Source of the DNA: Diphasiastrum complanatum
Lineage: Eukaryota > Streptophyta > Lycopodiopsida > Lycopodiales > Lycopodiaceae
Direction of reading: 5' to 3'
Length of the DNA: 64,000 bases
Assembly: GCA_029204225.1 (NCBI GenBank)
Contig: MU831873.1
Location: 1-64,000, forward strand
Positions 1-12,116 of this stretch are shown piece by piece (position 1 is the stretch's first letter; the number at the start of each line of letters is the position of its first letter). A program made the translations under genes and the position numbers. The notes below the pieces were generated by a model. That model made no database searches. It had not been told where the DNA came from and saw nothing but the letters and a program-made list of their open reading frames with translations.

Positions 1-1
1 A

Positions 2-560
2 GTGTTGACTCTAAGAAGGCAAATCTTTTCTTGTTTGCAAAATAATGAAGAAAGTCCAACTACTTTTGTTTTGAGAATGAAAGCATTGAATGATGAGTTA
101 GCTTGCATAGATGAAAGCATTAAGGAAGGAGAGCTTATTCAAGTGATTCTTAATGGCTTGTTGGATGCTCATGCTAACATTGTTCAAAGTATGCTATTCA
201 AAGACCACCCAACATGTGTCATAATAGTTAAAGATCGATTTAGTAGGTTTCTATGTTCCCCTTGTTTACAGTTTGATGGATCTTCAAGAGATCTTGATCA
301 ATGAGGAATATAGGCTTCAAGCAAGAGGTGGATCTGCATCGACACTTCAAGAGGATGCTATGTTTCCAAAGGGCAAATTCAAGGGCAAAACCAAAAGCAA
401 GTGGTCTAAAGGGCAAGATCAAATGGATGCTTCTTCAAGTGGCAAAAATAAAGATAGATCAAAGCTCAAGTACTTCTATTGTGGCATCAAATGACACTTT
501 GCAAGTGAGTGCTACAAGAAGAAGAGAGATTAAGGAGACAAGCAAGTAATCTTACTCTTG
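2..560 (+). pseudogene. Ty1/copia gag fragment (UBN2 region plus broken CCHC knuckle)
   Basis: A reading frame open from the window edge matches the central part of copia Gag: an L-T-L-R-x-Q-I-F helix, then a segment ending V-I-L-N-G-L, as in the intact Gag at 57640. After about residue 75 the frame changes, and a second frame from 273 holds a lysine-rich linker and a degenerate zinc knuckle. In that knuckle the first Cys is Tyr (Y-F-Y-C-G-I-K), followed by a TGA and then H-F-A-S-E-C. Gag would package element RNA in cytoplasmic particles. The stop, frameshift and lost Cys make this copy non-functional. Its start lies outside the window, and it may belong to the element whose LTR is at 3811, but rearranged DNA separates them. 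Confidence 0.8.
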
Positions 561-604
561 ATGAGGATGGTTTGGATGTTCAAGAAAGGTAAGATCATCC
601 TCTT

Positions 605-1560
605 TGATGCACTTTAGGCTCCATGATTAACCTCTTGATCCAAAAGCACCTCTTTAGTTGTTGTAGTGAGTGCTTTTATACTCGGCCTCACAAGATGATA
701 GAGATATGGTATCTTGCTTCTTTGAAAGCCAAGACACAAGATTGCCTCCAAGAAAGATAGTATATGCATTAATGGACTTCCGATCCATTTTATCACTTGC
801 AAAATCGAATCTGAATAGCCAACAATGGTTAGATCTTCATTCTTGTATAATAAACCATAACCTTGAGTAGAAGATACATATGTTAGAACTCTCTTGGCCA
901 TCTTCCAATGTTGGATCTTGGGATCTTGCATAAATTGGCTCAATTTGTGCACACAATAGCTCAAATCGGGTCTAGTGATAGTAAGCCAAATTAAAGAGCC
1001 TATAAGACTCCGATAAAGGTGATGTCCTCGAAGGATCTTTCCATCACCTTTAATAGGATCTTTTACATGTTGCTCCATGGGGAGTATCTATGCCTTTACA
1101 ACTTTGCATATTGAATTTTCTCTAACATAGAAAAGACATATCTAGATTGACAAAATAAAAGCATACTCTCATGAAAATCAATCTCAAGGCCCAAAATGTA
1201 ATGGATCTCTCCTAGATCTTGCATTTAAATTCTTTTCCTAATGCATCTTTGGTTTCTTGAACTAGCATCAAACAACTTCCACTAAGAATAATGTCATCTA
1301 CATAGATTAGGAGAATGACAATATTACTCCCATCAAATTTAAGTACAGTAGAAGGATCATAGTCACTAGCACAAATCCTAATGAAAGTAGAAAGTTGTTG
1401 AGTCTTGAATACCATGATCTAGGTGCTTGCTTTAAGCCGTAAAGACTTCTAAATAGCAAACACACCTTAGATTTATCCTTTGATAAATCCTTGACGTTGT
1501 TCTCATGTATATCTCCTCCTCAAGATAGCCATTCAAAAAAGCGCATGAGCATCTTCCTTC
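605..1560 (-). pseudogene. copia reverse transcriptase-RNase H fragment
   Basis: Read on the minus strand from 1560 down, the fragment shows an [11 protein letters not shown] motif, then L-Y-G-L-K-Q-A, then I-Y-V-D-D-I-I-L (RT catalytic motif, near 1310). The RNase H lead-in Y-R-S-L-I-G-S-L and T-R-P-D-L-S-Y follow near 1000. Frames change several times and the RNase H catalytic core is mostly missing, so it is dead. It is closest in wording to the RT/RNase H of the element at 18077-21654, for example the shared H-K-L-S-Q and T-T-T-T-K-x-V-L strings. Orientation is opposite to its neighbours, so it arrived as a separate insertion or by inversion. Confidence 0.85.
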
Positions 1561-2287
1561 TCCTCATTAGAAATGTTGGCTTGTTAAAAATTTGTAGAAT
1601 TTGACTCACATACCCAATTTGAGTGATTTTTGGTGCAAAATCAAGCATTTTCTATACATAACCTATCCAATAGGAGTGATTGAATTCAATTTGTTGAGCA
1701 AAAATTGACATAGAATGTATGAAACTCAAATTAGTCTATTCAACTTTCTTTGTGAGAGTGTGAGGGTCAATTTGTGAGCCCATTGGATGTCTAGAATGAG
1801 GAGGAGTCCATATTTGAGTATTCATGCATGGTTGAGATCTTTGTGAATCTAGTTGTCTAATTTTTAAGCTTTGTAAAAAATTGGGGGGTATAGTTTGTTG
1901 TCAAATCAAATCACATTCATTCTAAATCTCAAGTGTGAGATTATTTGGGTCAAGAGTGAGTCCAAAATAAGTGATTAAGTTTGATTTTCATGTATTTGAA
2001 ACAAAACCCATCTTTTGTTCAAGAATCTCAAGTGTTGAGAGAACTAGTCAAGTGAAAAGGAAAATCTACGTGTCAAATCTTTTTCATATCCATTTCAACT
2101 TTCAAAAGAAAGAGTCATTGTATTTGATGAATCCAATAGGAGATTGGATCTTATTTCTTTAATGATTTGATTCAAAGATTGTGTGCTTTTGTCTTAGTGA
2201 TCAAAGCAAAGTTTCCAAGTGACTAGTCATTACTGTGAAGATTGATTTTTAGGTTTGTGAGCTAGATCTTTTGTAGATCCTTCTAGA
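1561..2287. other. AT-rich stretch without recognisable gene
   Basis: Short open frames here have no family resemblance. The composition and recurring words such as tttgtgagagtgtgag and tcaagtgtgaga recall LTR or leader DNA of copia elements elsewhere in the window, but I could not define ends. Confidence 0.4.
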
Positions 2288-2640
2288 TTGTTGAAGATGT
2301 TCAAATCTAGTCTCTTGAAAGTCACAAATTACATTTGTGGAATCATGTCACAGGTTTTTATTCGCATGGCATCAATAGGTGGCATCCTATTGAAGGGAAA
2401 AAAGGATCCTGAGTGCAACCTTTGTGGCAAGGGAGGATATTTTTTCTCAGCTGCTACAAAAAGAAGACCAATCCATCCAAGGAGAACCAAAGCAAGGGGG
2501 GCCGAGGTGAAGGATGGATCTTCAATTTCAAAATGCAAATAAAAGAAGGAAAAGTCCAAGGAAAGGTGTTTCCTTTGTGGAAAGGTGAATGAGGCTTGGA
2601 GTCTCACAAGGACTTGCAAGATTTGTCTTCAAGAGTCCAT
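2288..2640 (+). pseudogene. gag-like fragment with two degenerate zinc knuckles
   Basis: One frame, interrupted by a TAA near 2540, contains two Cys-rich boxes: C-N-L-C-G-K-G-G-Y-F near 2419 and C-F-L-C-G-K near 2570. Lysine-rich sequence separates them. Spacing of the first C-x2-C-G-K pair matches a retroviral CCHC knuckle, but the His and final Cys are missing or displaced. It lies directly upstream of the C-terminal-domain copy at 2640 and may be the eroded knuckle region of the same element. Confidence 0.45.
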
Positions 2641-3669
2641 CACAACACATGTCAAATCTTTTGAAATTTTTCATTTGGAAGTGCATTGTTTGGTTCAAGA
2701 TGCAAAGATAGATGTCACTTTCATGAAAGTAACCTGGATTTATTTATGTTCTTGGAAAGTATTTTGCTTGGAACTTTAGATAAGTTCATACTTATTATTA
2801 TGATCCAAGAGATATCAATCAAGAATAAGGGAGCATCATCACAAAATGAAAATAGTTTCATTTATGCTCTCATGTCAACTTATGAAGATCTATTTTGCGT
2901 TGAAGGGATTTTTGTATCTCAAAGGTGGCTTAAGGCAATGCTAGTTGAGTGTGATGCCTTAAAAGATAGCAAAATATGTTTTCCCTTGTAAGCTTACATT
3001 AGTTATGAAGTCAAGGAAATGGAAATATCTTCATAATGTAGGATCTTTTGGTTTCAATAAGATCATGAATGATGTGTTCATTCATAAAGATGAAAATTGT
3101 ATGTTTTCAATCCTAAAGGCAAGTTGTAAACTTCTTATGAGGATAAGTGAAGCATCCAAAGTGGACACTTATATCCATAAGCAAGTAGTTAGCCTTATTG
3201 GGATGGAGATACCTTTTGATTTCAATATTGGAAAAATCATGCCAAGTTGTGGTGATTTTTGGACTTATGTTTCTAGCATAAGTAATTTTGATAATCATAG
3301 GAAGTGCATATTGTGTGGTCATAGTTGTTGTGATCATTATGAGACATGGAGGTCTCGGATTTCCATCAAGAAGGAGCACCATGAAGAGGATCTTAGAGAA
3401 TCATCTCAAGGTTCAAGTGTGCCAAGGATTGAGGAGGAGAGACCTTCTCAAGTTGTGATTCCAAAAAAAAACTCAAGAAACATGGGTGAACCCATGTGGC
3501 TCACATTCCAAGGGAAAGAGGAGCATATCTCATGTGAAGGAGCAAGCCTCAAGGTCAAGCATCTACATGAAAATTGGAAGGAATCAATTTTGGAGGTGCT
3601 AGGATGGTGCAAAGCTCTCAAGCTCATCAAAGATGTCAACATCAAAGAAGCACTATCATGGATATGGTG
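2640..3669 (+). pseudogene. Copy 1 of the unrecognised C-terminal domain of A-type copia elements
   Basis: Two overlapping frames (2686-2991 and 3005-3669) encode a protein resembling the last third of the intact 857-residue ORF at 57640. Shared landmarks are a K-L-L-M-R-I-S-E-A-S-K-V-D-T-Y-I-type string, a W-T-Y-V-S-S segment, a P-M-W-L-T-F-Q-G-K-E segment and the terminal S-W-I-W before the stop. The order of some blocks differs from the intact copy: the W-L-x-F-x-G-K-E block follows the S-E-A-S block here. This copy may therefore be a rearranged or divergent subfamily. I do not recognise the domain. A polypurine tract and LTR follow at 3801-3811, as expected at the 3' end of an element. 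Confidence 0.7.
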
Positions 3670-3800
3670 ATTTCAGATCAACATCAAGCTCATTGGCTGA
3701 TCTTCACACCTTTTGAACCAGCAAAGACCAATTCAGCCCATGGAGTCAAGTTCAAGATCATCATGTTTTCCATCAAGCTAAATTTACCAAGCTAGATTTT

Positions 3801-3810
3801 TGAGGAGGAG
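3801..3810 (+). promoter_or_regulatory. Polypurine tract before 3' LTR
   Basis: tgaggaggag directly precedes an LTR start (tgcgaaaaatgc). Plus-strand DNA synthesis primes from such tracts in LTR retrotransposons. A near-identical tract, ttaggaggag, precedes the LTR at 20822. Confidence 0.7.
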
Positions 3811-4618
3811 TGCGAAAAATGCAAAAATAAGCTTGGTAGAGGCCAAAAATCTTGTATATAGATAAACACACATGTGTGGAGCCTGTTCCCACGTGTGAAA
3901 CTAGTGTACTTGTCATGTACCATAATCATATAGGATGTACATATGATTTAATTCAAGTTCTAGTGGCTAAAAAGGCCAAATACTAGTTTTTAAGACATAT
4001 GACACATGGCATCAATCTATTGATTGCATGAGCCACATCCTTTGGTTAGGTGTCATATCCCATGTGTAGAGGTCGCTCACACATGTGGAATAAGCTGAAG
4101 TAGGCGAATTTTGAGTTCTAGAAGATTCCAAGTAGATCTCCATATAGAATGAAAATGGACCAAAAGTGCTCAAAATAGAAGGTTTTGTCCAAGTGTTAGT
4201 TTTGCATGATGAATCATCATATGACAAAGCACCTTCACACATGTGGGGTCAGAGGGATGATCAATACCACGAGCTCCCACTTATTGTATATATAGAGCCA
4301 CATTTGGCCATAATCAATGTGAGACACCAATCTTGATTTTGGAAGCAATTTTGAGTGATTCTCTCCATTTGTCTACATTTGTTTTGATTGTTTTGAGGTT
4401 CTATCAATGTGTACTCAGACAGGGTTTCACACGTGTGAAACCATCAAGTACAATTACCTTCAATAAATGATTGTTCTTGTTTGGATTTTATGTCTAGAAT
4501 TGATCTAGATGATCTTAATCTTATGTAGATTGATAGATCAAGTAAATCTAACATCCAATCCCTTTTGAGGACTAGATTAGGATCCACTCTTGGTCCTTTT
4601 TGTACTTTTTTTGCACAG
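3811..4618 (+). mobile_element. 3' LTR of an A-type copia element
   Basis: It starts TGCGAAAAATGC just after a polypurine tract and ends near gcaca, where sequence switches to the interrupted minus-strand ORF. It holds several CACACGTGTG/CACATGTG palindromes (near 3885, 4077, 4232 and 4430) and a TATA-like tatatatag at about 4287. An inverted relative lies at 12357-12947 and still has its primer site attached, which supports the right-hand boundary. Boundaries are good to a few bases, and the last few bases are a judgement. Confidence 0.75.
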
Positions 4619-5136
4619 AAACCACACACTTTTGTCTTGAGAAGTGCGCAGACAAAGTTACACAACAGGGGGCCTGCTGCGATATGCTCACGGTTGTTGG
4701 GTTCGATGGAGTTGGTTAGTTCATGAATAAGGAAGCTATGCCAATCGTATGGCACAACGGAGGGGCTAGGAAATCCATAAAGGATTCCACTATCTGATCT
4801 ATTAGGTAACTGCTAACGATCACCAGACATAATAATGCCAACGGTGACCATTGAGTCGGCATTAATCCTTACCTTGTACGTGGTACCTTGGTATAAGAAG
4901 TGGAAACGAGTATTTTCCTCATCCCAAGTGGCGTAAGCGTGAAGGGCGAGGCCCATGTAAATCTCAGAATGGAAAAGCGCCGAGTAAAAACCTATTGCAT
5001 CTAGAAGTGGGCCGACTGTCTGCAGCCATGGTTGGATCAAAGCGTCAGAGGGTAGAGGCCAAATTTGTGTGGCCTCAAGGATGTCACGCTGGATCAAATG
5101 TTTGGTGCCAGAGTCTTCAGAGGATGAGGAGGCCAT
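4619..5136 (-). pseudogene. Plant-transposon-type ORF, N-terminal part, cut by an LTR
   Basis: The frame starts M-A-S-S-S-S-E-D at 5136 and runs in one frame through a single stop at 4813-4815. It then continues with P-Y-D-W-H-S-F-L and a leucine-rich stretch ending A-L-L-K-T-K-V-C-G-F-C, where the LTR boundary at 4618 truncates it. Its layout (a Y-K-V-R-I-N segment, a W-x-x-F-L-I segment, then a G-P-L-L-x-x-F-V-C-A-L-L segment) resembles proteins annotated as putative plant transposon protein domain. That assignment rests on general resemblance only. A second ORF with a similar M-A-S-R-S-S-S-S start is at 27785 on the same strand. The remainder probably lies left of the window. Confidence 0.5.
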
Positions 5137-5879
5137 GTTAGCAGTGATGATTAGAGGTCAAAAAAGTAAGAAAAACGATGGAAAATGGAAAAATGTGTGG
5201 AAACGACAGAAAATTGTGAATAATGAGTGTTGGATGACAAAAAGTGTAGTTCAGAACGCAGATCAGTGTTCAGTATGATCAGATGATAGTTGGTAGGAAG
5301 TTTGATCGCAAACGGAGAACTTGGTAATTTTAGTGTAAATTTTGACAGAGCTTCGCTAGCAAAGGTGACAAATGACTCGAATTCAGCCCTTATATAACAG
5401 AATTTAGAGTTCGTATTAGGTGAAATCCACTTTCCCTTGTTCAGTTCCACCCAAATTTTGGCAGGCACCTTCTTCACAATATTCTAAGATCTCATGGAAG
5501 TCTGCAAGAGTTCAGAAGGTGATTTGACTACTATGCGAAGGTTTTACGAGGGTTCAGGCTGTTTGCAAGGGTTCAACTCTCGCAGGAAGTGATCTCTCGG
5601 ACAACTTGTTCCTATGATTGGATTTTCAAGATTAGACCATATAGGCAGGCTAATTTCACTACGCACCTTGCGAGGGTTGGTAAGTTGATCTTGATGCTCT
5701 GCGAGGGTTCTGAAAATTCAGCTTCTAGGAACCCTCGCACACATTAGAAAATGGTGATTCCTCCATCAGAAACTCTTGCAGAGATTTTCATGGGTGACTG
5801 TCCAAGTTTCAAGAGCTATCTCCCAAGGGATCTCAAAAAATCATAAAAAGTTGCTCTTTTAGAGTGTTTTTTGACGAGA
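5137..5879. other. Upstream region of the minus-strand ORF, with repeated gcgagggttc motifs
   Basis: No gene is convincing here. A 108-codon open frame at 5151-5477 on the minus strand has no recognisable domain. Between about 5535 and 5740 the motif gcgagggtt or its variants occur four times, and its inverse aaccctcgc once. I see no TATA box that clearly decides a transcription start. Confidence 0.4.
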
Positions 5880-6844
5880 TCTCAAGATTTTCTAAATTTT
5901 TAACTTTTGTAAACTGGTAATCAGCCTCATCCAGGCTTTAGTCCAATTTTGAGATGCAATAATCTCACTAAAGCAAATTGATTCATCAAATGACATAAGT
6001 GAAGCAGGTATGAGATGTATACCACATGAGATATTCTCCTCTTTCTCTTGAAATGTGAGCCACATGGGCTCAACCATATTTTTTGAGACTCTTCTTGGAA
6101 TCAAAACTTGAGAAGGTCTCTCCTCCTCAATCCTTGGCACACTTGAACCCTGAGAAGGACTCTCTTCCTCAATCCTTGGCACACTTGAACCTTGAGATGA
6201 CTCTTTAAGATCCTCTTCATGCTGCTCCTTCTTGATGGAAATCCAAGATCTCCATGTCTCATTATGATCATAACAACCATGACCATACAATATGCACTTC
6301 CTATGATTATCTAGATTACTTATGCTAGAAACATAAGTCCAAAAATCACCACAACTTGGCATGATTTTTTTAATATTAAAATAAAAAGGTATTTCTATCT
6401 CAATAAGGCTAACTACTTGCTTATGGATATAAGTGTCCACTTTGGATGCTTCACTTATTCTCATAAGAAGTTTACAACTTCCCTTCAAGATTGAAATCTT
6501 ACAATTTTCATCTTTATGAATGAACAGATCATTCATGATTTTATTGAAACCAAAAGAATCTACATTATGAAGACATTTCCATTTCCTTGACTTCATAACT
6601 AATGTAAGCTTACAATGAAAATATACTTTGCTATCTTTTAAGGCATCACACTCAACAAGTATTGCCTTAATCCACCTTTGAGATACAAAAATTTTACAAA
6701 GCAAAATACTTATTCATAAGTTGACATGAGAGCATAAATGAGACTATTTTCCTTTTGTGATTGCTCCTCCTTATTCTTGATTGATTTCTCTTGGATCATA
6801 ACAATATCTTTGGACTTATCTAAAGTTCCAAGCAAAATACTTTC
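5880..6844 (-). pseudogene. Copy 2 of the unrecognised C-terminal domain, minus strand
   Basis: A 270-codon frame at 5892-6704, with weaker extension to 6844, closely matches copy 1 at 2640-3669. It shares V-S-Q-R-W-x-K-A, V-E-C-D-A-L-K-D-S-K, S-R-K-W-K, S-E-A-S-K-V-D-T-Y-I, F-W-T-Y-V-S-S and P-M-W-L-T-F. A 16-residue Q-G-S-S-V-P-R-I-E-E-E unit is duplicated in tandem near 6110-6190. It lacks the S-W-I-W end. At 6844 the match to copy 1 stops exactly where a family-C LTR begins, so this copy was split by that insertion. Confidence 0.75.
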
Positions 6845-7912
6845 TGTTGGATTTATTCCCTATACTCTCCTTAAATCCCATTTTAATCTACCTCCATTCA
6901 TGCTGCATATTTACTAACGTTGTCATGCAGTCTGCATATTTACACGCAAATTCGCATAGACAAAGAAAATGGGACATTATCTTATAGAATGCCAAAGGTG
7001 CCCTAAAAACAAAGGCACCCTGTAAATCTAATTTTAAGACTACTCGTAAGAGTGATGCACTTTTTGCATTGTCATCACCAACGATCACTTTAGCATTGAC
7101 TGACGTCGCACCCTTTCCACGATCACCCCATGCAGCTGCGCTAATAGATTGGACAACCACTGCAGCCACCCATGATCTCTTATAGACAACACATCCACAT
7201 CTGCACACCTATAATATAATGTATATATATTGGATACCATTTGCGTATTCAGGTTAATGAGTTGATGAGTTGATGAATGAGATGAAGTAGATGTCTTGAG
7301 CATTGATTCTTATTGTCAACAATAAGATTTTATTCCTTTATAGATTCTATAAGCTTCGTAGGGCACGAGGTTTCGTTTGCTATTGTCTTGTGCTCTACCG
7401 CATTATTGACATGTATACATGATATACTTAATCTGATACAGTTCTTTGTTCTGCATTTAGATCTATGTTAATATTGCTATGCTTATCATCCATTCTGTCT
7501 GATCTTTCTAGTTGTTCTTTCTGGTAATAGATGACTAACATTTAGTCTTGTCTTTCGCGAATCATTCACGACTAATTATCAGTCAAGCACCGTCTAACTC
7601 TTCGCGAATCATTCGTGACAAATAGTTTGTCTTACTATTCGCGACAAACCATTTTTCTGGAGCTTCATTCATTTATTAAAGTTTGGCTACGTAATCAAGA
7701 ACGATTGTGATTCCCATCACTACCGTTTTGTTTATTTTGATAGGCATAGTCATGCTTACGGAGAGAGTCATATAGCTTTTCAAGTTCGTTTCTCGTCCGT
7801 TTCTTGTTCGAGTTCGTTTCTCGTTCGTGTTTGTCTTACCTCTTTGAGCTTATTTTTCATTTCTAACATATGACACCTTTTTCTCAACTCGTTCATCTCC
7901 CTCTCTCCAACA
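6845..7912 (+). mobile_element. 5' LTR of family-C copia copy C1
   Basis: It starts TGTTGGATTT and ends CCAACA, immediately before a primer-binding site. Its 5' end is homologous to the LTR at 13786 and to the fragment at 12117. A TATA-rich segment (tgtatatatattgg) lies near 7220. The last 400 bases contain repeated gcgaatcattc-type words. Insertion split the domain copy at 5880-6844. The left target duplication would be ctttc (6840-6844), but no matching right end was found. Confidence 0.85.
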
Positions 7913-8228
7913 TGGTATCAGAGCTATTTTCATAGCTTGATAAACTTCCACAGTACAAGACTCTACTAGCCGATAGAGTAATTGTTTTCTTGTTCAAGGA
8001 TCTGTAATATCATGTGGTGTTTAAGATTGTTAGGTCCTTACATGCAAGAAGTTGATGAGGCCATTGCGGCAGTCTGTAAGAAACATTGTCACAAACTGCA
8101 ATCAGGCACTAGACTGAGAAGCAGTTGGTCTAAATTAATTTTGTTTTCATGGTAAATGGAGTGCAGTATCAGATTTTCATACTTAAGTCACTGATAGTTT
8201 CTCCTATCACTCAGACTAAATCTTTCAC
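7913..8228 (+). promoter_or_regulatory. Primer-binding site and untranslated leader of C1
   Basis: tggtatcagagc at 7913-7924 follows the LTR directly and matches the initiator-Met tRNA 3' end used by plant copia elements to prime reverse transcription. About 300 bases of leader without a gene separate it from the gag start codon at 8229. Confidence 0.85.
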
Positions 8229-11200
8229 ATGGATTCCCAAGGGAAAGCCAGTCCTATTATGGACAAGCTTGATGGAGCCAATTACCATATGTGGAAATTT
8301 AAGATGAAAACTATACTAATGGCAAAAGAATTGTACAACGTTCTTACAGGTGCAAAAGAAAAACCTGAAGCGAACGACGCGACAATCACCAGATGGAAGT
8401 TGAAGGATGGAAAAGCATTCGCGCTGATCATCCTCAACATCACGGATAGCACAAGAAGTCTGGGACATCTTGAGCACACTATACAAAGTGCGAGATATAG
8501 CTTCCAAGCTACATCTCAGGAAGAAATTCTACTCCTTAAAGATGACGAATGGTGATTCTCTGCAAAATCACATGAATCAATTCATGAACCTGCTAAGACA
8601 AATGGCCATTGTCGGATCTATCATAGACGATCAAGATGCAATGATGCAACTGCTTACAAGCTTGCCAAGTTCTTTTGACAACTGGGTGATGATCATCATG
8701 ACTCATCCAGAATTGACTCTTTCGAGAGTCATTACTATGTTGTTGCAGGAAGACACACAAAGGAATGAAGCCTGAAGTTCCTCAGCTAATTCTCACGGCT
8801 TGTACACCAACAAGAGCACAACAAAGCAGAAGAAGAAGAGAGGCCTGAAGCAATCAAAGCCAAACCAGAAACCAGCTCAACACAAGGAACAATCAAATTC
8901 GCAGACAAAGAAGAAGCTGTTCTATAGATACTGCAAATGAAACAACCACGAAATACAAGACTGCTGAATACTTCAAGCGAAGAACAAAAGCAAAGGGCAG
9001 TCGAATCAAGTGGCAAATGCAGCTGTAGAAGCTCCACAGCCTATTCAAGAAGTGGATCATGATGCTTTCGTGACCAATCATCAAGGAGCATCTGGCGACA
9101 GTTCTTGGTTCTTGGATTCCGGAGCCACTCAGCACATGACTAGTCTCATTGGCTGTTTCGAGTCCTATATACCTTACAGTATTCAGAGATTTGTTCACCT
9201 TGGCGACAATACCACACAAGCTATTAAAGACGAAGGCATTGTAAGATTATGCTTTGCAAATGATTAGTCTAAGCTACTCTCTAAAGTCATGTATGTACCA
9301 AAGTTATCTACAAATCTGCTCTCTGTAAGCAGAATCACAGATTTAGAACATAGAGTAGAGTTTGAATGTGATCAGTGTAAAGTAGTTGATAGGACAGGCA
9401 AGATCCTAGCACTCGAAAAGAGGCATGGATACTTGTATAAGTTGAGTCATTGTTTTTTTGCCTCTAGTCAAGCTCTCAGTACTTCAATTCATTCAAATAA
9501 AGGTTTACTTTGGCATTATAGACTTGGTCATTTAAATCATGCTGATGTACAACAAATGTCTAAACAATCTATTGTTCTTAATCTCGACTATCCTTGCGAA
9601 AAGGTCAAGCTACCTATCTGTCAAGACTGTCTAGTTAGTAAACAGACTAAGAAACCATTTAAGTCAAGCCATCAGCATGTTGCTAGAGGATTGCTAGATG
9701 TTGTACATTCAGATATTTGTGGCCCAATGAGAAATCCTTCGCTGAAGGACGCCAAGTATTTTATAACCTTTATTGACAAATTCTCCAGAAGAAATATGGT
9801 GTACTTCATAAAGAAGAAATTAGAAGCCTTCAACTGCTTCAGAATCTTCAAGGAGCGTGCAGAAAAGGAGACTGGAAGGACGATCAAGGCCCTAAGGTCA
9901 GACAACAGTGGAGAATATATCTCTGTCGAGTTTAAGGAGTACTGCCAAAGCCAAGACATTGAGCAGCAATTCATCACTCCTTACAATCCTTAGTCTAATG
10001 GCTTAGCTGAGAGAAAGAATCGTACTCTGGTCGAATATGCTAAATGTATGCTATCGCATGTATCGTTGCCCAAGAGATTCTAGGCTGAAGCTGTCTCCAC
10101 TGCAGCTTACATCCAGAACAGATTTTCAACCAAGGCCCTCTCAGACAAGACACCCCACGAGGTGTGGACAGGCTCTAAGCCTTCTTTGAAGAACCTAAGA
10201 GTGTTTGGGTGCATTGCCTATGTGCAAATCCCAAAGGACACAAGGAAGAAATTGGACTTCCAAGGTCTCAAGACCATCCTGATCAGATATACTTCATCTG
10301 ATAACACTTACAAGCTGTACGATCCTGATACCCAGCAAATCTTGTATAGTCGGGATATAGTCTTTATCGAGGATCAGTTTGTCGACCTCAAAGACAAGGA
10401 TGTTGCTCAAGAAGTACCTTCATCACCTGCCATTGACACGACAGTCCGAGCTTTTGGCTCAGACGTATGTATTGTCGACCCACTCCGAGACAACGAATCA
10501 GACGAAGATGTTGTTGCTACCCAGCAACAAGTCCCAGGAGCGGTTCATCAGTCGAATCCTCCCAGAAGATCAAGCCGAGTGTGCACACAGCCCACAAGGT
10601 ATACTCTTCTGTCTATCTCTCAATGCAAGAACCGATGACAGTCGAAGAGGCACTTAGCCAACCAGACTATGATCTTTGGAGAGAAGCCATGGACAGAGAG
10701 TATTCCTCTCTGATCAAGAATCAGGCATGGTCATTAGTCGAAGCTCCTATTGGCTGCAATATCATTAATTGCAAATGGATCTTTAAGATCAAATATAATG
10801 CCAACGGAGCAATTGATCGAAGGAAGGCTAGACTGGTAGCACAAGGATTCACCTAGATCTTGAATGTCGACTACAGTGAGACTTTTAGTCCGGTCGTCAA
10901 ACAGTCGTCAATCTGAAATGCTCTTATCTTATGTTGCAGCTACCGATCTCGAAGTACATCAACTTGATGTACAAACGGCCTATCTGAATGGAGTTATACA
11001 AGAAGATATCTACATGATCCAGCCCAAAGGATACATTATGAAAGGGATGAAGAATCGTGTCTGTAAACTCCACAAAGCACTATACGGCTTGAAACAGTCT
11101 ACCAGGGCTTGGTTTCAAAACACATTTCTCATTGAACAAGGATTCAAACCAAGCACTGCTGATTGCATCGTTTATTCAAAGTTAGTGCAGCAATCCTTCA

Positions 11201-12110
11201 TTATTATCACCTTGTACCTGGATGATATGTTGCTCTTCAACAACGATACCAATATGGTTAAGGATTCAAAACAGATATTGTTCTTAGAATTTGACATGAT
11301 TGATCTAGGCGAAGCTCACTTCTGTCTAGGAATTCAAATCCATAGAGACAGAACAAATCGATCGATTTACATCACTCAACAAAGGTATCTTCATAATGTT
11401 CTTAACAGATACAATTTGATGAATTGTAAATTGGCTCACTCACCAATGGATCCAGGCCTGCATTTGTCAAAGGACCAATGTCTTCAGACCAAGTAGGAAG
11501 AGGCGCAAATGAGAGAGTATCTGTATCAATCGATACTAGGATCTCTCATGTACGCAATGGTCTGTACAAGACCAGATATCTCTTTTGATGTTAGCTCACT
11601 CACCCAATACATGGCTAATCTTGGCATTACCCATTGGAAGGCTCTTATTCGAGTCATGAGGTATATTCGAGCTACCACCTCAGTGGTTATTCTGATGCAA
11701 GCTGGGGAGGAGATGCAGACAATCGTAAGTCCACATCTGGAATTACATTCTTCTTCAACAGCGGTCCTATTTTGTAGAACAGTCATAAGCAAACCTCTAT
11801 CGCACTTACATTGCTGCTTCTCAATCTATTAAGAAAGCGTTTTGGTTGAGAAATTTGTTGTCAGACATCAATCTGTATCAGTACAGCCCTACAATTTTGT
11901 TTTGTGATAACCAAAGTGCTATTGCCTTATTGGCCAACCCTAGATTTCATTCTAGGAGTATGCACATTGAGATCAGATATCACTACATCAGAAGCAATGT
12001 TCTCGACAGAGAGGTGAGCTTAACGTACTATAGAATGCAGGACATGGTTGTAGACATCTTCACGAAAGCACTCAGTGTTAATGCACACAACAAATTTTGT
12101 GCATTGCTCA
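8229..12110 (+). pseudogene. Gag-Pol of copia family C, copy C1 (near full length, many stops)
   Basis: All copia domains occur in order on the plus strand. Gag starts M-D-S-Q-G-K-A-S-P-I at 8229, with K-L-D-G-A-N-Y. Protease D-S-G-A-T-Q-H-M lies near 9115. The integrase zinc region H-Y-R-L-G-H-L-N-H with C-Q-D-C lies near 9511-9630. The integrase core has H-S-D-I-C-G-P and R-S-D-N-S-G-E-Y near 9705-9920. Integrase C-terminus L-R-V-F-G-C-I-A-Y is near 10195. RT carries C-K-W-I-F-K near 10780, L-Y-G-L-K-Q-S near 11080 and catalytic Y-L-D-D near 11215. RNase H ends near 12110. Frameshifts (for example near 8458) and stops at about 8774, 8938, 9265, 9991, 10081, 10854 and 11494 inactivate it. 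Catalytic Y-L-D-D rather than Y-V-D-D may be a real variant or a mutation. Confidence 0.92.
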
Positions 12111-12116
12111 GTCTGC

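Noticed and set aside
5151-5477. 108-codon minus-strand frame upstream of the ORF at 5136
   Set aside because: No domain, Phe/Ser-rich, lies in a probable leader; left as unannotated.
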